Origin: Deinococcus sp.
GTDB taxonomy: Bacteria > Deinococcota > Deinococci > Deinococcales > Deinococcaceae
Direction: 5' to 3'
NCBI GenBank assembly: GCA_018260375.1
Contig: JAGLBF010000002.1
Location: 9,470-39,890 of the forward strand
Length of the DNA stretch: 30,421 bases
Shown here: piece after piece, positions 15,568 to 25,600 of the stretch
Layout of the letters: each line of letters starts with the position of its first letter
Numbering within the stretch: position 1 is the stretch's first letter
The notes under the pieces: generated by a model
Told to the model about the DNA's origin: nothing
Database searches by the model: none
What the model saw: only the letters and a program-made list of their open reading frames with translations
Translations under genes and position numbers: made by a program

Positions 15568-15684
15568 CTGATGACCTAAGCGCGTTATCAGCAGGTATCC
15601 GTGCTCACAACTTTTTGCTCGGCGCCGTCTATAACTATTGCCCCGATACTCATTGACCTAACGCCCAATGTACAAAAAATACCT

Positions 15685-15690
15685 TATACT
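15685..15690 (+). promoter_or_regulatory. -10 box fixing the start at 15698
   Basis: TATACT is followed by 7 bases and the ATG at 15698. The upstream in-frame ATG at 15668 would precede the promoter element, so it is unlikely to be used. Confidence 0.65.
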
Positions 15691-15697
15691 GATAGAT

Positions 15698-16069
15698 ATG
15701 AAAGTCGTTATGGCTCTGCTTGTTATTCTTCTAGGCGCACTGTATTACATAAAGGGATACCGCATCGGCCTGATCCCCACTACCCCCATGTACGCCTTTA
15801 ATGCGCAGGGCACCACCAGTTATCCCTTTAGGCTCTACGGCGAAGGGCAGCTTAGTATTAGAGGCAGTTGCGAAGTAAGTAGCGGCAGCGCCGTGCTGAA
15901 CTTTACCTCTTCAGACGGCACGCCACTCGGCGGCGCACAGTGCGACAAAGGCAAGTGGAGTATCAACATGGCTACGCGGGGCAGCGCCGGCTTTTATAAG
16001 GTCAACGTCGTATTTAACCATTTTACTGGCAAGCTTATCCTCACGCCTGTGGCCAAGACCAACTTCTGA
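15698..16069 (+). CDS. Small membrane-anchored or secreted protein, unknown
   Basis: I do not recognise this 123-residue protein. It starts with a hydrophobic segment (MKVVMALLVILLGALYYI) that is either an uncleaved signal anchor or a signal peptide; no good cleavage site or lipobox is seen. The rest looks like a small beta domain with Gly, Ser and Thr and two cysteines (GSCEVSS and GAQCDKG) suited to a disulfide outside the cytoplasm. The start is set by TATACT 7 bases upstream. It precedes another leaderless small gene in the same direction, each with its own promoter. Confidence 0.65.
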   Translation: MKVVMALLVILLGALYYIKGYRIGLIPTTPMYAFNAQGTTSYPFRLYGEGQLSIRGSCEVSSGSAVLNFTSSDGTPLGGAQCDKGKWSINMATRGSAGFYKVNVVFNHFTGKLILTPVAKTNF

Positions 16070-16122
16070 TCACGGGCTCACCCTGCCGCGCCTGTCCCTG
16101 TCACACACCTCACTTTTTTCCG

Positions 16123-16128
16123 TATACT
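16123..16128 (+). promoter_or_regulatory. -10 box of the leaderless gene at 16136
   Basis: TATACT lies 7 bases before the ATG. A T-run and CTGTCA-like sequence upstream could help as a weak -35 region, but spacing is not ideal. Confidence 0.65.
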
Positions 16129-16135
16129 GACCTTT

Positions 16136-16585
16136 ATGGAAGATTTTTTGACAGGCCGCCTCGGTGGTAAAGACGGATACGGTATCCGCTGCGCTATTGA
16201 CGGCGACAAGATTGTGGGCCGTGCAGGTGGCAAGCTAAGTGGCAAAGACATTGCACTAGAAATTAACGAGCGCGGCGTAAGTGGCACAGTGGGCGACGAA
16301 CACGTGAGCATTGAGCTGCAAAACGGCGAGCTAAAAGGCCATGTGGGCAGCGAAGCCCTGACCCTGCGCGGCGTTGACCGCGTAACAGGCTACTTCGGAG
16401 CGCCTATTGTGGGCTGGAACATCGTGGCTCAACAAAATGGCGACCAATTGGTGGGCCAGTTGGGCAGCACCGTACTGGGCAAAGAGTTTGAGATGCAACT
16501 GGGCAGTGCTCCAGGCTGGATAGGTGTGCTGGTGGCGGTTACCGCCTTTTACGCGCTAGACCCCCGCGCCAAGCAAAGCCACTGA
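16136..16585 (+). CDS. Hypothetical protein of repeated Gly-rich beta units
   Basis: This 149-residue protein is not a family I can name. It is built of about six imperfect units of 18-20 residues with the pattern hydrophobic-x-Gly-x-hydrophobic-Gly followed by alternating hydrophobic residues. Examples are IVGRAGGKLSGKDIALEI, VSGTVGDEHVSIEL, LKGHVGSEALTLR, VTGYFGAPIVGWNI and LVGQLGSTVLGKEFEMQL. Such a pattern predicts stacked beta strands. The C-terminal stretch GWIGVLVAVTAFYAL could be a membrane-associated helix. No signal peptide is seen. It converges on tamB, whose product is also a long beta-repeat structure; any functional tie is speculation. The stop codon TGA is continuous with a family B element (TGATACG). 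Confidence 0.65.
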   Translation: MEDFLTGRLGGKDGYGIRCAIDGDKIVGRAGGKLSGKDIALEINERGVSGTVGDEHVSIELQNGELKGHVGSEALTLRGVDRVTGYFGAPIVGWNIVAQQNGDQLVGQLGSTVLGKEFEMQLGSAPGWIGVLVAVTAFYALDPRAKQSH

Positions 16586-16650
16586 TACGCACTGCAATTT
16601 GAACCGTGTTGAACACACGATGAAAAAAGGCCAGCAGGCCTAGGCACAAG
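16585..16650 (+). repeat. Family B element, 5' part, starting on a stop codon
   Basis: It begins ATACGCACTGCAATTTGAACCGTGTT and matches the 5' end of the 5896 copy (AACCGTGTT, GATGAAA, AAGGCCAGC). The 3' half is missing and replaced by the palindrome that follows. Its first base is the last base of the preceding gene's TGA. Confidence 0.6.
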
Positions 16651-16683
16651 TACGGACTGAGCCATAGCAAAGCTCAGTCCGTA
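16651..16683. terminator. Perfect 12-bp palindrome between convergent genes
   Basis: TACGGACTGAGC (16651-16662) and GCTCAGTCCGTA (16672-16683) are perfect inverted repeats around a 9-base loop. It touches the tamB stop codon (16686-16684). It should form a strong RNA hairpin in both directions and probably works as a bidirectional terminator, although T-runs are lacking. Its arms resemble the left end of family A elements. Confidence 0.6.
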
Positions 16684-19600
16684 TTACCACCTAAAGACAT
16701 ACCCCACCGAATACTTGGTGCTTTTGCCCGATTCTAAGCCCACGGCTACGCTGTGGCGCGTGCCGATGTTGTAACTTGCTGAGAAAGAAGGCTGCACGCT
16801 GCCCAGGTCAAAGCCGCTGAGCGGCGTGCTGGCCTTGAAGGTAAAGCGCCCGTCTTCGGTAGTGTAGGTGGCGTCGAGCAGGCCCGCGCCCGTCAGGTCT
16901 ACCTGATACTGCACATAAAACTGCTTGCTCAGGTAGGTGCCGACGGTAAAGCGGGCATCTACGCTGCCGTCTGCGTTGATCAGGTTGCCGTTGATGCGGA
17001 ACACATCCAAACCCAGGGCTTTGGCAATATTGTGCTGCAATTCGCCCAGCACGAACATGTTCAGCGCGGTACTTACGGCGCTGGTGCCCAGGCTGGTCAG
17101 GTTGTTGCTGTTTGTCAGCGCCGTGATGTCAGATGTGCCTAGCGCCAGCAGCGAGTACAGCTCGGCTTCAGTGTAGTTGGTGCTGCCCGGCGAGCAGGTG
17201 GTACAACTCAGCGCGGTACGCAACCCAAGTACGCGCTCGGCTTTACCCTCCTGCACACCAAAATCGCCATCAGCCTGTAGCTGCACACCCACACGGTTAC
17301 CCGCTGAGTCGGGTACCTGGCCCTGGGCCGTGAGGCTAAAGTTGGGATAAACGCTGCTGCCATCAAATTTAGCGACAGCGTTTTGAATGGAGAACTCATT
17401 GTCACGCAGGGTCAGCGAACCGCGCAGGTTGCGAATTTCACCTGTGAGCAGCGGGTTATCGCCCGTACCGCTCAGCACCAAGTCGGCGCTCAGCTCAGCC
17501 TGGGCTACCGATTCATCCACGCGAATATTGCCAGGAGCGCGGATAGGCACGTTATTAAACACCACTCGGTTGAGAAAAGGTATGGCGATTTTGACGGTAC
17601 CGGTCTTTTCGTCGGGGTCAGTAAACGTGGTGAGTGCGGTGGGCAGCGGGCTGACATAGCGAGCGGCAGCGGATTTATCGCCCGCGCCCACCACCAGCGG
17701 CGTGGTGGCCACACGGCCCAGCAACATCCGCGCAAAGTTGAGGTCGCCGTTGACCACAATGTTTTCACCCTCGGTGACGGCGGTGAGTGCGCCGTTGAGG
17801 TTACTTTCGCGGGCGTAGAGGGTGCGGATGGGAAGGTTATAATTTTGGGCCGTGACCTGCAGGTTCACCTTGGGGGAGAACTGGCCCGCTACCTTCAGGC
17901 TTCCCCCTTGTTGCGCGAGGGCGTCTACCTGCCAGTTGTTGTCTTCGCCCTGTGTCACATGAACCTCCGTTTGGCCCAAATCGCCCAGCGACTCGGCACT
18001 CAGTGCGCCTTGATAGCTCAGCGTTACTCCACTGAGTTGGCTGCTCGCAAACTGCCCACCCAGTTGCGCTGTACCCTGAGCACCCACGGTGCCGGTAGCA
18101 GCAATGCTCGCCTGTCCCGACAGCGCTCCGTCATTCAGCTGCACGTGCAAGCTGGGAACACGCGCTTGCATGCCCGCCCAAGTGCCAGTCAGGTCTTGCC
18201 CGTTGAGGCTAGCGGTAGGCTGCTGGTAGTCGCCTGTCACGCTCAGTCCCAGATTGCCGTGCAAGGTGGCCTGGTTTTTGAGGTTGGGCAGCAGCGCCAA
18301 AATGGGGGTGAACGTGGTGTTGTTAAAGTTCGCCTGAAGGTCAACGTTCTGACGGGTGTACTGCCCGCGCACGTCCCAGGTACCCGCGCCGCCCATCGCC
18401 AGCTGAATGTGGGTTAGCTCGCGGTTGGCAAAGTTAAGGCTGCCCTGGCCTATCAGCACTTCGGTGCCTGTAGCGGCGGGCGCTGTCGTCTCTGCTGCGG
18501 CGCTGGATGCGGCGGCAGACGCCTGCTGATTTACCGTCACCTTGAGGCGCTCTGCTACCACCACCGCCGTACCCGAAAGCGGGTCATCTAGGGGCGCTTC
18601 TACGCGGGCAATCCCGGTGAGCAAGCCCTCGCCTACACGCTGACCAGTAAAGGCGGTGACGACGCTGCCCACAGGCAAAGCCAACATCTGCATGCGGGCG
18701 CTGAGTTTGCCGCCTGTCACTGCCCCGAAGAGTGTGGAGTCACCGATATGCCCGCGCAAACGCCAGTCGCCGCCTGCCAACGTGCCGTCTACGCGGCTAT
18801 TCAGCACGCTGTCACCTAACTTGAGGGTGTTCGACCGCAGCACAAAGGTGCCAGTGCCTTCGCCCAGCAGCAGTTGACCGCTCACGTTGCCGCCCACCTT
18901 GCCGCCGCTCAGTTGCCCCAGGTCAAGGCCCGCCAGTTGGGTCTGCACCCGGTAGCCCTGCTCCAGCGGTTTGAGGCCCGTCAGCCCTTCCAGACTGGGC
19001 AAGAGGTTAGCAAGGCCGCCGCTGCCCTTCAGCGTCACCCGTTCGGCGCCCGCACCACCTGTTGCCTCATCCACCCCTGTCGCCTGAAGACTGGCGTTAA
19101 ACTGCTCGCCCGTCAGCGCTACTTGACCGGTGACCTGCGCCTTCACGCCGCTCACCGTGACGGGCAGTTGATCCGCTTGCACCGTACCGGTGGCCTGCAA
19201 GTCTTTGAGCGCGATGTTGGTGCGCAGTTGTCCTGCGCCTTTTTTGAAAGTGGCACTCAGCTGACCCGTCCACAGGCCGCTGCGCCGCGCCGCCGAAAAG
19301 GACAGTGGCCCGGCACTGAGGTTAAGCTTGCCCGCTGCGCTGACGACCTCGCCCTGCAAGGTAGCGCTGACTTTGCCGCTGCCTGCCAGGGGAATCTCTA
19401 GGTAAGGGATACGCCCCCCCGTAACCACGTTGTGAAGCGCCAGGGTAGCCTCAGCGCTGCGAGTGCTGGCAGTCTGTCCTGTGGCGTGCAACTGCCCTGT
19501 GGCGTGCGGCTGCACCGTACCCGACACGCCCGCCAGTTCTAGGCGCGACAGGTCTAAGGGGTCGCTGACTACGCTCAGGGCACTACCGTCCCAGCGCAAT

Positions 19601-22600
19601 GTACCCTGGCCTGCGCCCTGGCCCACGCCGTCACCGTACGTCAGGTAGGCGGCGCCCGGGCTTACGGCTCCTGCGGCGTACCACTGGCCCAGTTTGCCCT
19701 TGAGCTCGGCCAGGGGGCGGGCTGCTTCACCCGACACGGCAATATCTAGCTGCCCTTTGCGGCGTGAGAGGTAGGCCGCGCCATCCCAGCGGTAGAGATG
19801 GTTGACTCTATTCAGGCTCAACACGCCACTGGCTTTGGTCAGCGGGCCGCTACTCAGGCGCAGTTGTACACCGCTTTGACCTGCCACCAGCGCCGCTTTG
19901 GCGCCGACCAAGCCCAGGCTGCCCGTCGCCAAGGGACGGCTATAGGGGCCAGAAAACTGCACGTTCAGCGGGCTGCTGAGTACTGGGCCTATACCCTGAA
20001 TATCGGGGCCGCCCGTAGCCTTCAAGCTACCCTTCCAACCTGTAAGCCGGTTGGCACTGACCTCAAAGCGCCCCGCCAAACCTGCCGCGCTCAGGTTGCC
20101 AGCAGCGGTGAGGGCGCCTGGGCCATACTGGAGGTCAGCCTTGCCGGCAACGTCGCCGCTCGCCGTCACCTGTGCGCTAAGCCGCTGCGCCGCCCAGTCG
20201 CCCCGCCCCGTGACACTCAGACGGCTGCCTGCGCCCTGCACCTGCCAGCCTGTGAGCACCACCTCTTTGCCGCTGACCGAAGCCACCACTTTGCCGCCCT
20301 GATCAGCCTGCGCCGTCATCTGCTGAGGCGTACCGCTGAGGCTCACAGCGGTATCGGGCAAGCTCAAGCCGCTGCGGGTTACGCCGCTGAGTAGACCGCC
20401 GCCCGTGAGTTGCAGGTTATCACCCCGCCCACTGACACTCAGCTGTATAGTTCCCTGGCCCGTGGCGCCGAGCAGTGGCAAAGGGTTGATGGTTGCCGAT
20501 CCGCTGACCACAGGGTTTAAGCCCGCCAGCGTTACCTGACCGCGCCCCAACTCGCCCGCCGACAGGGTGTACAGGCCGCTGCCCTTCCCCGTGATGGTCA
20601 CAGGTTGGCCCAGGCCCGCAACATTCGCTTTGGCATGGCCTGCCAGCTTGGGCCACACGCCCGCCATATCTAAGGCAAGGCGGGTTTGGCCCTGCTGAGC
20701 GGTGCCGTAGACCCGCACCTGGGCAAGTTGGTTGCTCAAATCCAGTTGAGAAATGTCGGCATGTAAAACCCCGCTGTAAGAACCGCGCAAGGCGGCGCGC
20801 AGGTGGGCTTGCGGGTCTTGCAGACGGCCTGAGATGCTGCCCAGCACCTCAGCTTCGGGGCGCGACATCTGGGCCGTGCCGCTGATGGCAGGGTTTTGCA
20901 AGTCGCCCAACAGGTGCAACTGGGCCTGAAGAACGCTGGGCGCTGCGCCTTTGTCCTCACCTGACAGCAGACTCAAATTGAGGTGCTCAGCCTGAACATC
21001 TAGCCCAGCAGGAAGGTTGCCATGCGCGGTAAAACGCCCACCCAAAAAGTAGCCCGTGAGGTCAGCCTGGGCCTGTGGCTGCTGGGCCTGTGGCAGATAG
21101 ACCGCCGAACCCAGCAACTTAAAGGCTCCGACCTTTTGTTGCCGACCGGCTAGGTACAGGTGGCGGGCCTCTAGCCGCTCTAGGCCGCGCCCAAGTGAGG
21201 CGCTGACATCGGCCTGGCCCACCAGCCGCAGCGCGTCCACGCCCCACTTAGGCGGCAAAAAGCGGGCCAACTCTACGCCGCGTGAATGCACACTGCCGTA
21301 CACTGCCGTGCCGCTGAGGGTGGCCTGTGCGCTGAGGTGCTGCCCGCCCAAACTGACAGAGGCCTGTGCACCTGCTGCTTGGATGTCTGCTGCTTGGATA
21401 TCTGCGGCCTTGTTCTCTGACCCTAGCTTGCCTGCCGCCTGATACTGGCCCGATATGGGCCCCGTCAGGTCGCCGCCCGCCATGTCTAACAGTTGCCCCG
21501 CAAAGCGCGCCTCAAGTGTTTGCCAGCTTGTCCCCGACAGATGGGCCTGACCTGTGACCTGCAACTGCCCTGGGCGCTGCCACAAGCGGCCTATATCCAG
21601 GCTCTGAAGGCGCAGGGTGCCGCTGGGCTTTTGCCAGATGTTGCTGCCTAGCGTGCCGCTTGCCTGGGCGGGGCCGTAGCTGGCCTCAAAGCCCAGCACA
21701 CCGTACCCCTGCATCTGGGCTCTGAGGGCCTGGCCTTGCCACTGCCCCTGCACTGTGGAGGCGCCGCTCCAGCCCTGGGCGGCATTCCAAGCAGCGGGGC
21801 CAGACCACCACAGCGCATTCTTGGGGTTGCCTGGGTCACGGTACGGCAGGTTGAGGTGAAGCTGGGCACGCTGCACATACCCCGCCATGTCCGTGCGCCC
21901 GCGAAAGGTGCCGCTGAGGGCCTTACCGCTGGCCTGCACGCGGAAATCTTTGCCGCTCAGCACCGCCTGTAGCCGTGTGCCTGCCACGCCAAAACCGTAC
22001 AAGTCTTGCAGGGTACCGCTGGCCCTTACCGTGGGGCGGCTGATGGGGCCGGTGGCGCTAAGGGTGTACACGCCAGGCGACAGGGTATTGAGCACCGTTT
22101 GGCCCTTGAGGTTCAGGCGGGGCCACACCACGCCGCCAAGCGCTGTGCGCGCCGTGCCGTCAGATATAGGTGTGCTGACCTGTCCCCCCGACACCCGCAC
22201 CACGCCGCCTTGGTAGCGCACAGGAATCACCACGTGGCTGCCGGCTACCACGCCGAGCAGTTGGGCGCTGAGGTGAGTGGAGTTGCCGCCAACTGTACCG
22301 GCAAAGGTGCTGCTGAGGTTGCCCGCCACGCCCGCTAGCGGCCTAAGATCGCCCGCGCTAAAGCGGCCACGCACCGCCCAGACGCTGTGTTGCGCCTGTG
22401 TCTGTGATTGTGCCTGTGCCTGTGCTTGTATCTGGGCCTGGGCCTGCATGCTCGCTCCTGCCACCTCTGCCCGCAGTGCCACCTGGCTGGGCGAAATGCT
22501 GGCAACAGCGCTTACGGGCTTGCCCTGATAGCGCCCGCCCAGCCGTGCCAACCAGCGACCCTGACCCATCTGCCGTGCGTCACCCTGCACCGTACCGCGC

Positions 22601-25600
22601 AAATCGCCGTAGCGCACAGTGGCGTTTGCACGCGGATACAAAGGCCCGCTGACCTGCGCCTCTACGTTACCCAACGTGCTGCTGAGGTTGCCCGCCACCT
22701 GACCACCTGAGTACGTCAGTTGGCCCCGCGCCACTTGATCGCCCGCCGCCAGGTTGACAGTGGCCTGGGCGGTGAGGGTCTTTAGGTCGCTGTAGTCAGG
22801 CGCGTTGAGATAGGCGGTGATTTGGCCGGAGAGGGGGGCCTTGAGTGACACAAAAGGCCGCAGCGCCCAGGCGTCTACCGTGGCGCGGCGCACCTGCAAC
22901 TGCTTGCCCCGCAGGAACACGGGAATCACCGTGCGGCCCTGGGTCAGCAGCGCGGTGACATCCGGCCCAGCGCTGGAACTGGCTCGCCAGTCCGCGCGAC
23001 CCCGCAGTCGCATCTCGGCGCCCTGCCAGCTTGCTCCCCGCGTGACAAAGGTGGCTCCAGTACGGTCAAAGGTAGCCTGTAGTTTGCCCAGGTGTAGGCG
23101 GCCCGTGCTCAGCGCGGCGCGGGTCTGGTCGGGCAGCGCGGGCAACAATGCGGCCTGTAGGAAGCGCAGGTCAACCTGAACAGCGCCGCCAAAGCGCGGC
23201 AAAAGCTGCACTCGCCCGCCCACGGGGCCACCCAGTACGGTATTGAGGGCCGGGCCGGCACCACGCAGAGCAAGTGAGCCTGGCTGGATGTGGCCCGGAG
23301 CCGTGTCCAGAGCGTAGCGCAAGTGAGTCTGTCCACCCCACTGACCGCCTGAGTAGGTTAGGCCGCCCACGTTGATCCGCAGGGGCGTGAGCGAGGCTTC
23401 TAGCGGCAGCACCTGAGCGGGTAAATGCGCCGTCAGCCCTGAGCGGCTTAGCTGCTGCGCCCGCACCAGCACACTGCCGCGCAGTCGGTTGCTGTCGCCT
23501 GTGGCAAGCAGTTGCACATACGGCCCGCTCACCCGAATGTTGAGGTTGGTCAGGCGTGAGGGCAGCTGCAACCGGCCCGTAGCGTGCACTTTATGCTGCG
23601 CGTAGACGCCTGTGGCGAGCAGTTGCCCCCGCACAGCGCGCAGCGTTAAACCGCCCAGACTCGCCGTGCCCGAAAGCTGCCCCTGTTGCCAGCCCAGGTT
23701 ACCGCGCAGGGTCTGGCCCGCGATGTTGAGGTTGTGCGCTTGCAGGGCAAATTCCTTTCCGGAGGCGACCTGTACATCGGCCCAGCCGCCTTTGCCGTCA
23801 CGGACACGCAGCTGTCCCGTCACTTGCGTACCCACGCCTTGTACTTGCCCTGTCACAGCCAAGCCCGATTGCTGGCCTGCTATCTGGGCGCTGTAGCTCT
23901 GGCGCAGCGCATTGAGCTTGCCCGTCGCCTGCAGGCCCGCGCCTGATAGGGTGACATTCAGCTTTTGCCAGGGGCCACTGGCAGCTAGGCGGTAGTCGCC
24001 CAGCGAACCTGTGGCCTGTAGTCCACCCACAAAACCAGGCCGCCACTGGCCTGCCAGGTTGACCTGCCCGCTGCGCCCCGCCGCCTGTAGACGCTGCTGG
24101 CCTGCAAAGGTCAGTTGGCCTGCTTTGTAGCTGGCGCGCAACTCGCCCCACTGCCCCGACAGCGCTGGTCTGGGGCCCAGTACGCCGCTGAGGTTGAGTG
24201 CTTGTGCGGGCAAATCCACGCCGCCGAGGTGCAGGGCTGTGGTGTTGCCGCTGAGGTGCAGTTGCAAAGCGTCATAGGGCCCGCCGAGGCTCGCTTGTAA
24301 GGTTTGGGCGGGAATCTGGGCCGCACCAGACGTACTTTGCCAGCGTACTGGGCCGCTGAGTGACACGGCAGGAAAGACCTGCCCCGACACGGTAGCGCGT
24401 ACATGTTGCCCCGCCGCCACCTCTGAGCGCACGCTGACCTTGCTGGCCCACACCTGCTTGCCTTGACGCACAAAGGTGCCGACCAGCTGAAACGGTCGGG
24501 GAGTGCTGGCACTGGCGCTGAGCGTTGCCGTGCCGCCTTGCCCCCGCAGGTTGAGGCGCACCTTGCCGCTGAGGTCTGCCGTATACTGAGCCGCCGCCTT
24601 GCCCAGCACGCTTGCCAACACGGGCCGCAGCGCCGCGAGTTCTAGAGTACCCGCCGCGTTCAGGCGCTCGCCGCTGATCAGGCCGCTGGCGTACGCTCGG
24701 CCTGTACGCAGCTTAAAGGCCAGGCCGCCATTGGTGCCAGAATCAGCCGGCTGGTTGACCAGCTGCCCGTCTATGTCCGCGCCGTGCAAGGTGACCTGGG
24801 TCTGATACGGAGCGCCGATGCGGGTGCTGGCCTCCAGCCGAAGGTCGCCCACCGCGCCGCTGAACCTGAGCGCCTGACCCGCACCTGTGGCAAAGACCTT
24901 GATACCACGCCCCGTAGCGGTAAGGTGACCTGCTAAGCCCTGCGGGGGGCTTTTTTTAGGGCCACGTACAGCAGTGTTGTAGACCATCTGGCCGTTGAGG
25001 GTCATGCCGCCAACTTGCAAGCTACTGGCCCGCAGCCCAAAGGTCTTGTCTTGCCAGGTCAGGCGCTGTTGGCCCGCCTGCCACTGGCCCTGCTTGGCCT
25101 TCCAGCTGAGGTTCACGGGGCCAGCCAGCGTAGAGGCGACCACATCAGGCACGTCTGCTTGCAGTTGCCCGGTGAGGCCGCTCGCCAGGTCAATGTCCCC
25201 CTGACCTGTAAAGGCAACCTGGGGCGCTACTTTAAGCCTCTCAAGCTGCCACTTGCCGCGCCAGGTGCGGTCAGTCTGCAGGGCGACCCGTCCGCCTGAA
25301 GCGCCAACGAGGGTGGCCTGCAGACCAGTGTTATTCAGCTTGCCTGCACCCGACAGGCTCACCGGCCCCGCCGTGAGGTCGCGCACGCGCAGGCTCAGAT
25401 GATCAAAAGGCCCGCTGATCGCCAGTTGCCCTGTGAGGCCGTAGAGGTTGGGAGCCAGCTGAGCGCTGACGGTGTTGGCCCGCAGATTCAGCGCCGCTGT
25501 GACGGGGCCGCCCAGCGCCGCGCCACTGATCGCCATGCGGTTTTGGGCGTCAATCTGGTCGCTAAGATTGAACGGTTTGCCCGCCAATTGCCCCGCCCAG

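Larger units (their letters stand above)
15371..15697. other. Divergent intergenic region between fprA and a small gene
   Basis: These 327 bp hold the minus-strand -10 for fprA (15377-15382), a family B element (15460-15567) and the plus-strand -10 at 15685-15690. No additional gene is supported. Confidence 0.6.

Noticed and set aside
17383..18417. Plus-strand open frame of 344 codons opposite tamB
   Set aside because: It is a mirror of tamB codon structure. The tamB frame is continuous and shows conserved TamB C-terminal sequence, whereas this one has no promoter, ribosome site or recognisable motif.
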